DNA of 64,000 nucleotides. It comes from Semisulcospira habei (lineage: Eukaryota; Mollusca; Gastropoda; Semisulcospiridae). Positions 34,076-44,935 of this stretch are shown piece by piece (position 1 is the stretch's first letter; each line of letters starts with the position of its first letter). The notes below the pieces were generated by a model. The model saw nothing but the letters and a program-made list of their open reading frames with translations, was not told where the DNA came from and made no database searches. The DNA lies in NCBI GenBank assembly GCA_036245525.1, contig BTPG01000005.1:119240917-119304916 (forward strand), in the 5' to 3' direction. The position numbers and the translations under genes are program-made.

Positions 34076-34266
34076 ATTGTTTGCGTTTTTTCCTGAAACC
34101 ACAGGAACAGGCAACCCAAACGAGTCCGAAACAGTATATTTAAGACGTAAGAAGTATATGTAAGGCGTAGACATCGTGGTATAGGGCTTCACTTGCATGA
34201 GGTTCCTGATTCTGTGGTGTACCGAACGAACGTGCTGACAATTGACATGTAGCCGGTGCCTGACTG
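34076..34266. other. No gene seen
   Basis: Unique spacer between the solo LTR and the 280-bp tandem duplication. Confidence 0.45.
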
Positions 34267-34827
34267 TCAGCGCTAGCCAATCAGAGTGCGCGAATGAGAC
34301 ACACCCGCGTCACAGTGATGCCAAAAGTCGGCCATTTTTGTCCGACAACCGAGGCTGGTGACGGAGGTAACTGAGAGAGAAAAGAAATGCCTGGGGCCTT
34401 TGTAAACGCGATTCCAGATATCCTGAGCGTCTAGCAGGTGGTGTAAGGTTCATACCATTCCCAAAGCAATGAAAAATTCATGCGATGGATCAAATTCTGT
34501 GGTAGATCGCATCACTGAGCAGATGAACGTCAGTAAAGTGGACTGGTCAGCGCTAGCCAATCAGAGTGCGCGAATGAGACACACCAGCGTGATGCCAAAA
34601 GTCGGCCATTTTTGTCCGACAACCGAGCTGGTGACGGAGGTAACTGAGAGAGAAAAGAAATGCCTGGGGCCTTTGTAAACGCGATTCCAGATATCCTGAG
34701 CGTCTAGCAGGTGGTGTAAGGTTCATACCATTCCCAAAGCAATGAAAAATTCATGCGATGGATCAAATTCTGTGGTAGATCGCATCACTGAGCAGATGAA
34801 CGTCAGTAAAAGTAAAGTGGATGGAAG
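34267..34827 (+). repeat. 280-bp tandem duplication with CCAAT boxes
   Basis: Two copies, starting at 34267 and 34547, 280 bp apart and nearly identical (copy 1 has an extra CCGCGTCACAG-like stretch, copy 2 an extra AGTAAA). Each begins TCAGCGCTAGCCAATCAGAG, a CCAAT-box-like promoter motif, includes a GTCGGCCATTTTTGTCCGAC hairpin, and ends after GATGAACGTCAGTAAA. Located 0.7-1 kb upstream of the THAP-type exon, so a duplicated promoter or first exon is plausible but unproven. Confidence 0.8.
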
Positions 34828-35065
34828 GTCAGTTCATATTAATTTCTCCTGAATCTGTTCATTATAAAATTGAAATCGGTAATGTCAGTCCGCACATGTA
34901 AATATCTGTAGTGAAGGAAGGTGGTACTATCAATTAGTATAGCAAGTCAGTCCGGCGTTTCTCAGTCCCTGATACAATGAAAAGCATAGTGTACGAGTGC
35001 GAGAGATAGTTCTGTTGAATGCTTCTTAACCCTCATCATTCGGAATACACCAGTGTGTGAAATAT

Positions 35066-35152
35066 GTTTGACTAAGATAGTGCAAGGGTAGTGCCAGAAT
35101 AGCTTGGCGCCTGTAGGCGCCAAGCTATTCTGGCACCACACTAGTTGAACTA
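35066..35152. mobile_element. Palindromic element, family B (copy 4, core)
   Basis: GATAGTGCAAGGGTAGTGCC and AGAATAGCTTGGCGCC against the complementary right arm GGCGCCAAGCTATTCTGGCA. Inside the presumed first intron of the THAP-type gene. Confidence 0.8.
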
Positions 35153-35264
35153 AAGTAATTGGTCTATATCCTTGTCTGCAAGTACTATAATGTAGCTTGC
35201 ATATGGCAGTGTACAATTTTGAAGCTTTTAGCCTTAGTATCATATGGGTTAATTCATTTCACAG

Positions 35265-35431
35265 CATTTTGTCCATGGCAAGCCGTCTGAAGCGTTTCCA
35301 GACCCGTTGCCAGCATGCCCTGCTTTGCGTAGCAGTGGGACAAATCACACACGCAAACGACCACCTCCCAAAAAGCGACTGTCGACAGAGCCACATCAGA
35401 AACGGTCACGCAGAACACTGGTTGCTCCAAG
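35265..35431 (+). CDS. THAP-type zinc-finger exon (partial gene)
   Basis: Exon bounded by TTCATTTCACAG and CCAAG|GTATGC. In frame it gives HFVHGKPSEAFPDPLPACPA and then a basic stretch rich in K/R (RKRPPPKKRL, KRSRRTL). HF..GKPS...PD is the C-terminal end of a THAP (C2CH) DNA-binding domain, with the first two Cys and third Cys expected in an upstream exon I could not identify. The basic tract is a likely nuclear localisation signal. Further exons at 35864, 36024 and 37248 are proposed; phases between the last two do not fit, so an exon is missing or the gene is degraded. Confidence 0.6.
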
Positions 35432-35863
35432 GTATGCATCGATTAGCATTTCACAATCTGTTATGTCTAAGCTTACTTAGTTCCTTCACACACACATACA
35501 CACTCTTTCATACACACTAGCACACTCTCTCGTACACACAAATACACATTGTACACATGCACACACTACAGGAACACAAACAGCAGTTTCCATGATGCAA
35601 CTAATCTGTTTATTTTAGGCAAAATATGTGGCTGCACACACGTGTGTAAGATGCTACGAAACAAGCTCCTATGGTGGTAACACCCTTTGAGTTTAGAGCA
35701 ACAAACACAATGTGATTTCCTAATATATCACAATTAACTTCATGTTTGTTGCTATAAACTTTGACAAAGGGTGTACATACAAAATGAATTTTATTTATTA
35801 ATCAAATGAATTTCCAGAAATCATTTAACTAATATATTGTTAATAATATTACCACTGTACAAG

Positions 35864-35965
35864 TGCAGCTACAGATGCTGAGTATGACCAGGAAGAATAC
35901 AGTGTCAATCATGTCTCTGTGCAACACGTTGTCCTCCCCCCTTTTGCTTTGCCTTTCTCGTTTTA
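35864..35965 (+). CDS. Candidate acidic exon of the THAP-type gene
   Basis: After GTACAAG, continuing the phase of the previous exon: ATDAEYDQEEYSVNHVSVQH, in frame to a stop at about 35966. The donor is not clear. It starts with nearly the same bases as the exon at 36024 (TGCA..TACAGATGCTGAG), so the two may be duplicated, alternative exons. Confidence 0.35.
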
Positions 35966-36023
35966 AATGCTGTTCAATTCAGGGACTGTTCTTAACAAAG
36001 GTGTTTCTGTTGTTGTCAACAAG

Positions 36024-36078
36024 TGCATATACAGATGCTGAGTCCCTAAATGGCACACAGAAAAGCAGTGATGACAAG
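36024..36078 (+). CDS. Candidate short exon of the THAP-type gene
   Basis: CAACAAG|TGCATATACAGATGCTGAG to GATGACAAG|GTAATC, 55 bp, giving AYTDAESLNGTQKSSDDK. Duplicate of the beginning of the 35864 exon. Confidence 0.35.
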
Positions 36079-36366
36079 GTAATCTGGTCTGCTCAATCTC
36101 ATTTAATAAATAAATAAACGTTCAGGCTTTTGTTTTTGTATGCTGTTCTCCAACCTGAAATGAATAACAAACAAGAAAGGCAAAGCCTTTGGGGCTCACT
36201 TGCTCAAGATACCCGGCAGCTTTGGTTCCACACATCACATCAAGGGAGCCAGTAAATAAGTACTCAAGGCCAGCTTTAGAAATCCTACCAGGATCACCTT
36301 CCATCCGTATTACTGCGGTGACTGTGATGCATATGCTGCTGTAGATGTAGAGGCTGCTTTAAGTTG

Positions 36367-37215
36367 TTAACCTTTAACATGTTTGATGTATATGTCTGTC
36401 AGTTTAAGCAGCATATCGTGCATCATCTGGTTGTCTGGGAGTACTCTTTGTATGTGTAAATCACGTTTTGTGTAGAACACAAAATCACAGAATGGTGCCC
36501 TTGTGACCAGCAGCTGACCTTGTACCTGGTACATGTACAAATGGCCTTTCTTTAGTGTGTTCTTGTTGTCAGTCTTCTCCAAACAAAATCCACTTCTGTT
36601 GGCCTGGACAGCCTCTTCAAATGTCATATCCCTGACGGAATCAGGACACCTTTTTACAAGAATTCCTCTCCGTTGTTGTCACAAACCCTTCCATCAGGGA
36701 GGCACCAAGAAATGGAAAATCTGGATTGACAACAAGACCACAACTGTGCACATGCAGCTTACTCTTCTTGATGTACATTTGCCTAGCAATTGTTTCGTTT
36801 ACTGCACTATAGCTAGTTACAACTGAAAAGAAGGGCTTGCTGTCAAATATATTTCGCAGAAATATGTCTGACACTGGATTCTTCCTGGTCATACAACGTC
36901 CGAAACCTGAGGCAGTAGTGATGCGTTTCTTCCGCTCTGTGTGCCATAAAGAACAGGTTGCCTGTTTATGGGTTGCTTGTTCGAGCACCCCTGCACCATC
37001 TAGTGTCAGATTGAAGTGTGACCATTCATGTTGTTGCTGGATCAAAGTTGGTGGAATAGAAAAGATTGGCGTCTTGGGGAAATCAACATGTCCACAAACA
37101 AGTGATGTAGTCAAAGGCAACAGCTCCTGTTCTATAAGTGGTACCAGTAACATAGAATAAAATAAAATGGAACATTCTGTATTTATATCACAGTTGATGA
37201 CTGCTTTCTGTGTCA
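36367..37215 (-). pseudogene. YqaJ-family nuclease exon (frameshifted)
   Basis: The 37216-36641 frame carries the N-terminal half of a YqaJ/lambda-exonuclease-like domain: RKKRITTASGFGRCMTRKN, then ARQMYIKKSKLHVHSCGLVV and NPDFPFLGAS, where the catalytic Asp normally follows. Two indels near 36645-36700 shift into a second frame (36627-36367) with FCLEK, KKGHLYMYQVQGQLLVTRAP and FCDFVFYTKRDLHIQRV. The family is a PD-(D/E)XK nuclease. Reads as the last exon of a minus-strand gene whose SWIM exons are at 39.4-40.2 kb. The indels indicate a pseudogene. Confidence 0.82.
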
Positions 37216-37247
37216 TTACACTGACGTACTGATTTCATTTGTTTCAG

Positions 37248-37401
37248 ATTTGATCCTTCTAGTCCTTGTTGCGGAGAATAAGCATCTCGGGGAGCAGCTT
37301 GAGGCAACACAAGCTCATGTGCAGAAACTTGAACAGCTGTGTGCCAGCCAAGCACTTCAAAGTGTGGAGCTTCAGAGGCAAATCTGGAAAAAATTTAGAT
37401 G
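37248..37401 (+). CDS. Leucine-zipper terminal exon (candidate, THAP-type gene)
   Basis: Acceptor TTTGTTTCAG at 37238-37247. In frame: LVLVAENKHLGEQLEATQAH then VQKLEQLCASQALQSVELQR and a stop at 37399-37401. A heptad pattern of Leu/Val predicts a coiled coil of about 45 residues. THAP proteins often end in a coiled coil for dimerisation. It lies within the intron of the minus-strand YqaJ gene, so the two genes interleave. Confidence 0.5.
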
Positions 37402-38060
37402 ACAATTCAATTCAATTCAATTCAAATACTTTATTGTGTCAGTCTAGCCGACAAATTTTCTTTCGTTGGGATCACATGCGCGCGTACGGTTTTAGCCACA
37501 TTATAACAATGGTGAAAAAAAAACAAAAAAAAAAAACAAACAAACAAACATGACCACAGTGTACATTGTTAGTGGTATAGGAGTGAGTCTGTCACTTGCA
37601 AGATGCCACTGCGACATCTGAGGTGCAAGTTCCTCGACGGCGTCAACAAGGAGAGAGAGATACGCTAGTTAACACACTCTTCATTTAGGAGACGGATGAC
37701 CGAGGGTACAAAGCTGCCCTTGTAGCGTTTGGTTTTAACAAGAGGAGCCTTGAACCTACGGCCAGACGGGAGCTTTTGAAGGTGCTTAGAAAGGCAGTGG
37801 GAAGTGTCAGCTGCCAGCCTCAGGCCCTTGCGTATCATTCTCGTCCTGTAGAGGCCGTCAAGGCTCTCCAACCTGCCCCCAACGATTTTCTCACTAAGCC
37901 TACAAACAAGCCTACTGCCATGCACCAGGTTTCTTTAAATACGCCATAATATGAGGATTTCTTGAAAATCGTTGGCTTTCTAGTGCCTGATAACAAAACT
38001 CCTTTCACAATGCATAAGAATGTGAAAGGTTCAAAACAGCTTCCGCTGCAGGAGCAGTTT
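37402..38060 (-). pseudogene. Rex1/CR1-type LINE 3' fragment
   Basis: Minus strand encodes the C-terminus KLPSGRRFKAPLVKTKRYKG, SFVPSVIRLLN and a stop near 37665, then a 3' UTR ending AATAAAGTATTTGAATTG with AATTG repeats (37404-37430). Same ORF2 end as the 7937-9873 element but another subfamily. Confidence 0.82.
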
Positions 38061-38598
38061 CTTATGACGCTCATGAAATTAAGGCTGAACTCTTGACTTC
38101 AAACTTCTTGCTCAATTGTTCTCTATAACTCGGACAGTGGAATCCTTTTCAGAGCCTGGGTCAATTACATTTATTTTAGATTTAACAGCATTCCCCTGTG
38201 GCCTCACAGAGATGTCTTGTCACTGAGCCCTGATGCCCCTTTTGGCCCATGTTGATTACATAGGCCAAAGGAAGGCTGTAGGGCTCAAGGGGTTAAACTA
38301 TAACATACATATAACTAACTTGTGCATATGCAGTTGTCGGAGCAGTAATCTCAATAAAAATTAAACTGTGGGGTGTTTCAAACCATCAGGTCTTATTCAT
38401 TTAAAGAATAAGAATAGAGTACTGCCTACTTAGTTAACTGATTATCATCCATGCTGAAGAATGACTCATGAGCTCCTACAACTGCAAAGACTCACATAAT
38501 GTACTCTTTGTGGACAGTTCTAGGATGACATGTTTTCCATACTTTTCAATATGCGTTTATAAATAAAATATGTGATCAGCAGTCATTTTTGCACATGC

Positions 38599-38830
<232 letters not shown>

Positions 38831-38969
38831 ATATATTTACATACAAAACCCAATAGCATCATTATATACAGAAAAAATAATAACACTCATCACACGCACA
38901 TGCACACACGCACGCACGCGCGCGCGCCGCTCACACATACACCCACACACACAAACAAACACGAGCACA

Positions 38970-38977
38970 TACACACA

Positions 38978-39032
<55 letters not shown>
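38970..39032. repeat. CA microsatellite
   Basis: CA repeats (about 27 uninterrupted) with preceding GCGC; a second CA run lies at 39216-39258. Confidence 0.93.
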
Positions 39033-39033
<1 letters not shown>

Positions 39034-39215
39034 AAAACCATCTTATGAAATACATGAGTTAAGGAAATATTACAGTACCTGAGAAGTACTAAGTTTGACT
39101 CATCAGGTAATCAGAAAGTTTTGTTTTAAAACTTCCTGGTGAGAGAGAGAGAGTTAATTCTGTGCATACAGATTTACTTCCACACTCACTGTTCACCGTG
39201 CAAATGCACAGGGAC

Positions 39216-39260
<45 letters not shown>

Positions 39261-39389
39261 ACTCTACACAAATATGCATACATGTACATTGGCATACACA
39301 CTTGTGTGAACATACAATTCTACATAACAGTATGTTCAAATTACAGAGTTTCAACCAGAATCTGCACACTGAACTGAAGTAAACCTTAC

Positions 39390-39625
39390 CTGTTGTCATC
39401 AAAGATTGCCATGTTGGCTTCCTATTCTTGTTGACGTTTCCAGGCTTTGAAATAATCATGCTGGAAACTGGCTCAGGTGGAATTTTCTGTCCAGGGGGTC
39501 AGTCCCATTGCTGTCGTGAACTTGTACATGATGTCTCTGCAGGGATGTCCTTCAGGCTTGCCAGGATCCAGTTCCTCATGGTCCAAATTATGGCAAGCAC
39601 ATACGGAGTACACTGTCCAGCGAGT
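39390..39625 (-). pseudogene. SWIM/YqaJ gene, exon 2
   Basis: Acceptor TTTTTTTTCAG (minus) and donor ACAACAG|GTAAGG. Splicing from exon 1 gives CTCKAG joined to LAGQC across the intron, with the frame maintained, completing the CxC...C part of a SWIM zinc finger. The expected His after CT is replaced by Pro-Tyr, and an in-frame stop follows within about 30 codons, so the product is probably not functional. Confidence 0.7.
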
Positions 39626-39865
39626 CTGAAAAAAAACCCAGCTAAAACTTTAAAGCACAACACACAAGCTTAGGAAGATTGTAAGCACGCCTTGGCATAT
39701 GCAACATTGTGCTTTTAGTACCTTCGCAGGCTTTATCAAAATCCTTGCATAAACGATAACACAAATTTAGTCTCTCCTTCGTCAGCGGAACACAAACTGT
39801 CAACTGCTAAAACTATGACAAGCACAGTCTATACTTATAATGCATGATGTAGAATTGATACATAC

Positions 39866-40189
39866 CCTGCTTTGCATGTGCAGAAAGCATCGGTGACCGT
39901 CTTCTTCGTTGAGTCAATGGACAGGTGCACCGAGTGTGGCTTTTCCGCCTTGGCTTGACTGTGGAAAATTGTTCCATGCACGTCAAAGCCAGACGAAAGC
40001 CACGACAACTTTGTACGCTTTGAATGTACTGCTCCCTGCTGAACAAATTTGCACGTTCTCTCTGCCTAAGGGTGATAGGGTATGTGGCAAGTATTGCTCC
40101 GAAATATCATCAGCAATGTCTGACAAGCGCGCACTTACGCACGTGGATGCAGCCATTTTCGCTTTGTTTTTCGCTTTCAGCTGTGACAT
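39866..40189 (-). pseudogene. SWIM/YqaJ gene, exon 1 (frameshifted)
   Basis: Frame 40189-39983 starts MSQLKAKNKAKMAAS. A frame change near 39990 leads to the SWIM region: GTIFHSQAKAEKPHSVHL, then STKKTVTDAFCTCKAG up to a GG|GTATG donor. HSQ...AFCTCKAG...QC is the signature found upstream of YqaJ nucleases in invertebrate SWIM/YqaJ proteins. Head of the minus-strand gene ending at 36367. A GC-box-like GGGCGGAG lies just upstream at 40231-40238. Confidence 0.72.
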
Positions 40190-40560
40190 GTTTGTCGGAG
40201 CTTCGGGTCAAGGTTGAATTCTGGGTCAGTGGGCGGAGTTATATCTGAGCGGGCTACGTATCAATTGTCGTTGTCTGTGGAGTCCCTTAGTGCAGAGCCA
40301 GAGGAGCACGTGCCAGTCTCAAACATCAGTTCACCACCCACACGTCTTGTTCTTGGCCCGTCTGCCCTAATCTCTCAGAAGCCAGACTCTCCATTTTGGT
40401 CAACAGCAAGATTTTCATCGTATTCCTATGTAAACTCGCTTTTCACAAAACTGTAGATACTGGCTTTAGCCAGATCAGAGCTGATCTGACTGATTGGTTC
40501 ACCCCTGACGTTAATGGGCGATGATCGTCTTAAATAGGCTTTTGAACGTGGCAGCATGAT
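40190..40560 (-). other. Putative upstream region of the SWIM/YqaJ gene
   Basis: GC-richer than its surroundings with GGGCGGAG (40231) and CCAATCAG-type motif read on the minus strand (40490-40497). An 80-codon plus-strand frame at 40214-40456 has no known domain. Promoter function is inferred from position only. Confidence 0.3.
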
Positions 40561-41436
40561 TCATGGGCGGCCACAAAACCTACGACATGTCTGTGTCAGC
40601 CTGACCCAGATTGAGTCGTCACTTTGCTTTTTCGCTGAGAAGATAAGTAACCACTGAGTTGAATACTTGTTTGTTTGTTGTTGTTGTTTTTTAAAGTTAC
40701 AACACAATTTATTATATTTCGAAATCCCGAAATAGTAATACATGTCTTTTTAAAGTTTATATATAATATATATAATTTTACATTTTTCTCCGGTGAGGTC
40801 TCCTCGACCGAGGTTGGTGCAATTCGTTTATTGCCATTGCCAGCTACAGACGACGTAGGCATCATTAAATGTGTCTATCTCAAAAGATAGTGCTTTTTAG
40901 CCAGTGGTTTCGTATTGTTCCTAATCTTATTAGCATTGCTATCTTCTTCCCCAAAACATGTTAATCTCCCCGTTCGTAACTGAAGTGATTCACAGTAGGA
41001 GAAATACGTTAACTTATGTTTGGAGTAAAAATACCACTTGGTTGCCGATATATCGACGTTTACAGTGTGGCGAACATGAAAAATTACAGCAGACCTTTTT
41101 TACTTTGACAGATTTTATTCATTTTTGATCGTTGATAAACTTATTCTCTGTTCTTCTGTACGTAAAATTCTAATTTTAATCAAATATGATAGCGATGGTG
41201 TAAAACTAGAAGATTTTAAAATTACGGTTTAAAAAACTTCTTGTACTTTGTGAGTTAATGAAGATTTATTACTGTCTGACAAACTTTGTGTTCGCAACTG
41301 ATTGGCTTGTGTATTGAAAACCATCTAAACACACCTATGTCCGATATTGTTGCACTGAAATTATTGTCAAATTTGTACAAGGGAAGGATGAACGTTTTAC
41401 CCGCAGTTAAAAAATAAACACATTCCACTCGATCCG
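40561..41436. other. No gene seen
   Basis: AT-rich, no domain; a TATATAATATATATAA tract near 40758. Confidence 0.5.
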
Positions 41437-41439
41437 AGG

Positions 41440-41632
41440 ACCGAAATCCTCAAATTTTGAAGGTGCCCTCTGAAGGACTGCATTACAATTTTAGAGTCAG
41501 TTCGAGCATGATAGTGTAGGGTGGTGCCAGAATAGCTTGGCGCCTATGGGCGCCACGCTATTCTGGCACCACCCTTGAACTATCATGCTCGATCCATGTC
41601 TTATTGTGGTGTGTCCGGGCTGAATGAGTTAA
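41440..41632. mobile_element. Palindromic element, family B (copy 5)
   Basis: Core TTCGAGCATGATAGTGTAGG through GGCGCCTATGGGCGCC to the complement; right terminus GGGCTGAATGAGTTAA (TTAA 41629-41632). Opposite orientation to copy 2. Confidence 0.88.
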
Positions 41633-41797
41633 CAAAAATGTGGTATTTTTACAAATTATAATGAATATTTAAAGTGTAACAAATAGTGTGTTCACCGACT
41701 TTGGTAAGGTTTCGCTGAATTGTGCCTTCTTCTTCTTCTTGTTATTCTTATTATCCCCCCCCCCCCCCTAACTTCCGGGGCAAGGCGAACGCTATCC

Positions 41798-41868
41798 AGC
41801 TACAAGCGACATACACTCTCATGAGCCCTGCAGTCGCCGGGGCTCATGAGGATTTGTGTCTCTTGTTA
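41798..41868. mobile_element. Palindromic element, family C (copy 10, core)
   Basis: CTCATGAGCCCTGCAGTCGC and GGGGCTCATGAGGATTTGTG with weaker outer arms. Confidence 0.72.
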
Positions 41869-41999
41869 GTCCTGTGTTCTTCATGCCTATATTTGGTCCA
41901 AATTACGTCTGTGTTTTTCACACGAATCTCGGTCAGTGTATAGTGGTTTCAGACGCGCAGTTCGTGATGACTGTCAGCGATGGTTTGTTATTATTATTA

Positions 42000-42060
42000 T
42001 TGTTAGTATCATCATCATCATCATCATCATCACCATCATCATTATCATCATCATTAGTAT
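42000..42060. repeat. ATC-rich microsatellite
   Basis: Imperfect ATC/ATT run next to family B copy 6. Confidence 0.8.
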
Positions 42061-42071
42061 TACCACTACTA

Positions 42072-42283
42072 TTAAGCCATTTAGCCCAACGCCCTACAGC
42101 AGGAGCTGGATCAACCATAATTATTCAAGGGTAGTGCCAGATTATCTTGGCGCCTCATGGCGCCAAGCTAATCTGGCGCTACCCTTGAATAATCATAGTC
42201 GTTCTATCTCCTGCAACTGGTACATAATCATCAGGTGACACCTCCAAAATTTCAAAATACGGCCTTGGGGCTGTATGGGTTAA
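42072..42283. mobile_element. Palindromic element, family B (copy 6, full length)
   Basis: TTAA at both edges (42072-42075, 42280-42283). Core CAACCATAATTATTCAAGGG with the complementary right arm around GGCGCCTCATGGCGCC. Confidence 0.9.
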
Positions 42284-43059
42284 ACTGCCGTTTCCGTACA
42301 AAGCTGGTGCCCGGTTGGCTAACCGAAGGTTCCGGTCCGTTGATAGACTTCAACCATTTCCGCCACGCTTCGGTAAAAAAAAAAAAGATCCGGTCTCTAT
42401 AATCTGCATATTATTTGGATCTTTACTGCTAGTCGTTTTCTGCACGTGTTAAAAACTTGATTCGACTATTATTTAATTTTCTCCAAGAGGAATACTGTGA
42501 GCTGTCTAAGCATTCACCGAATCAAACAGTTCACAGCTGCGGCCATTTGCAAGCGGAAACGAGACTTCCGATTTCTTGACTAAGCTTGGGGCGTGTGAAT
42601 GGTTGAGGTGAAACATATGTCGGTCTTTCCGATCGATGACTCAAACCCAAAGAACAGACCGTTGTAGTCATTTCGATAATGATGAAGGTTAGTGTCAGCT
42701 GATAAAAAACAAAACCCACATATTCCCCAGTAACAAAAACGTCGCGGGCCCTAGGAACTTTGCTTATTGGGTTGGGTGAGTGTGCGGAGGGTGATACGTG
42801 ATACAGCATCGGCAACACAAGGGCACAAAAATGTTACGTCTTCATTATATCTTCCTTTTTTTTTTTTTTTAGTACAACTCTCAACTCTCGCCCTTTTCAG
42901 AAGCGGGGAATAGAAGAGGGGTGAAGAATATGACCTTTTCTTACTCCCGCCCTTCTTTATGCGCATTTAAGCGGAAAACAAGCCTGTATCACACAATGGT
43001 ACGTGAACACGAGTGGTCTTAAAACGTTATCCTGCTCGCCTTCGCTCATGGGATTAGTT
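42284..43059. other. No gene seen
   Basis: No domain or repeat family recognised; A and T runs near 42375 and 42856. Confidence 0.5.
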
Positions 43060-43310
43060 TTAACCCTCTCAGAGCTAGCTGACGCAGACTGTGTTTCTGC
43101 AATCTTCGTTAACTCTTTCGAGACGTACCGCATCCGGATTCGCGGCGTAAAGCCGCGAATCCGGATGCGGCACGTCTCGAAAGAGTTAATTCAACACCAA
43201 CAATAGCTATTCTAGGAACATGGCTTCAAAGTGGTGTCAGCAAGAGGCATAGATCCTACGGGGGCTGATGAGGATCTGTATCTCTTGCAGTTGGGTGGTA
43301 TTTACATTTT
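43060..43310. mobile_element. Palindromic element, family C (copy 11), hosting an A element
   Basis: TTAACCCTCTCAGAGCTAGC left terminus, GACGCAGACTGTGTTTCTGC, then interrupted at its internal TTAA by family A copy 3. It resumes TTCAACACCAACAATAGC, AGCAAGAGGCATAGATCC and GAGGATCTGTATCTCTTGC. The right terminus has decayed. Confidence 0.88.
43109..43189. mobile_element. Palindromic element, family A (copy 3), nested with TTAA duplication
   Basis: 73-bp insert between TTAA (43109-43112) and TTAA (43186-43189). Arms CTCTTTCGAGACGTACCGCA and its complement, one mismatch near the edge, 5-base loop. Other C copies have a single TTAA at this position (CTTCGTTAATTCAAC). Confidence 0.95.
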
Positions 43311-43739
43311 TAGACTTATTTTTAATGTCTGTTTATTTTGTGTGCGCGCGTGTTTGCTTGTTTGTTTGGTTAGTTGGTTGGTTAGTGGGCTGCGTAGTGG
43401 GTTGATAAGTGGCCTGTTTGACTGGCTGCCTGCTTGCTTTCTAATATTGTTGTTCTTGTTGTCCTTAAAGACGCTGTTGTTGTCATTTTGTTGTTTTCTT
43501 TAATTTTGTTTCGTTTCACTTTATTTTCATTTGTTTGCTTGTTTGTTTGTTTGTTTGTTTGTGTGTATGTTTGTTTCTTTGTTTTTGTTTGTTTGTTTTC
43601 GTTTGTTTATTTCATAATTGTCAAACCAAAATAGTAAATTCATTGAAAAGAACATGTTGCGCATCACAGTAAATTATTATGATTGAAAATAAGATTGTAA
43701 CTTGCTGCAAGTTTCATGAATCGTCACGTTTCATGAATC
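43311..43739. other. T/G-rich low complexity, no gene seen
   Basis: TTTG and TTGG repeats (43350-43600). The reading frames across it are composition artefacts. Confidence 0.6.
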
Positions 43740-43859
43740 CTGTCTGACTCTCTGTCTCTCTGTCTCTGTCTCTGTCTCCCTGTCTCCCTGTCTCCCTGTC
43801 TCTCTGTCTATCTGTCTCTGTCTCTGTCTCTCTCTCTGTCTCTGTCTCTCTCTCTGTCT

Positions 43860-43935
<76 letters not shown>
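43740..43935. repeat. TCTG/TC microsatellite
   Basis: TCTGTCTC-type units grading into a pure TC run (43875-43934). Confidence 0.95.
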
Positions 43936-43938
<3 letters not shown>

Positions 43939-44099
43939 CGCGATTAATCCAATTAAATCAATTTGTAATCCTTTTCAAATCTTTAATCAGAAACACCCAA
44001 ATCAGTCTAATCACTACTCTAATGTCTAGTCCTTGTCATTCGCAGGCAGACGTAAAATCTAGAATACCCGTCAGTTCTAGAATGCAAATGTTGGATGTA

Positions 44100-44192
44100 A
44101 ATGTTGCCAACAACTTGCAGCAAGAGGTACAGCTTTTGATGAGTCCCTGCTTCGGCAGGGACGCTTGAAAATCTGTGCCTTTTGCACCCGAA
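44100..44192. mobile_element. Palindromic element, family C (copy 12)
   Basis: AGCAAGAGGTACAGCTTTTG, CCCTGCTTCGGCAGGG centre, AAAATCTGTGCCTTTTGC right arm. Confidence 0.72.
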
Positions 44193-44237
44193 AAGCGTTG
44201 GTTGAAAGACTGTACATGACACTTCGTCGAGCCTGTG

Positions 44238-44318
44238 TTAACTCATTCGAGACGTGCCGCATCCGGACACGCGGCTTAAAGCCGCGTGTTCGGATGCATT
44301 ACCTCTCAAATGAGTTAA
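44238..44318. mobile_element. Palindromic element, family A (copy 4)
   Basis: TTAA at both edges (44238-44241, 44315-44318). Left arm CTCATTCGAGACGTGCCGCA; the right arm carries several changes (ATTACCTCTCAAATGAG). Confidence 0.9.
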
Positions 44319-44569
44319 GTTAACGTTATTTACGTCCAGTCTCTACAGGATACCAAGCCAGACACCGTGGGTTCAAAAGACTGAAATTTACAACTAACGA
44401 GGAAATACTTTTGCAAGACGGGCGTCATATCTAAAAGCGACAAGATCGTCATCCGGAACGTCTGAATACACACAGTAGCAATCATGGCTTCCATTAATCC
44501 ATCACTTAAATTTGCCTTTTGGCAAGTTGGGAAGTTGTCTAGTGTACTTCTTCACTAAGAAGAAATACG

Positions 44570-44640
44570 TGCCCACAAGAGGCATAAATCCCCATGAATC
44601 CCCTCAAATTGGGGAGACATGAGGATCTGTGCATCATGTC
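44570..44640. mobile_element. Palindromic element, family C (copy 13)
   Basis: ACAAGAGGCATAAATCCCCA with GAGGATCTGTGCATCATG; centre CCCTCAAATTGGGG. Confidence 0.68.
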
Positions 44641-44759
44641 CGTTTAATTTGTTTATCTTAATACTCTAGGTCGTAATTGTGACTTAAAAAAAAAATCACT
44701 TAATTTTGCGTCTTTTTTTAAAAAATTATTTCGGTGCTGTTCTGCATTACAGACTGCAA

Positions 44760-44832
44760 GTCACGTACAAACGGAATAAATCCTCATGAGTCCCCGCAGT
44801 TTGTAAGGGCACATTAGTATTTATGCCTCTCG
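44760..44832. mobile_element. Palindromic element, family C (copy 14, decayed)
   Basis: AATAAATCCTCATGAGTCCC and, inverted, TAGTATTTATGCCTCTCG. Confidence 0.6.
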
Positions 44833-44882
44833 ATGACTTAATTTGATCAGTACCCGATTCCAATGACCGGACGTTATCTGAA

Positions 44883-44935
44883 ACAGACAAAGATCCTCGT
44901 GAGCCTTCTCATTCTGTGGACTTCATGAGAATTAA
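44883..44935. mobile_element. Palindromic element, family C (copy 15, decayed)
   Basis: AAAGATCCTCGTGAGCC against GACTTCATGAGAATTAAAG. Confidence 0.5.

Noticed and set aside
35889..35910. Similarity of GACCAGGAAGAATACAGTG (plus) to part of the minus-strand YqaJ exon
   Set aside because: About 20 matching bases in opposite orientation, not extending; could be chance or a tiny duplication. Not enough to call a domain fragment.
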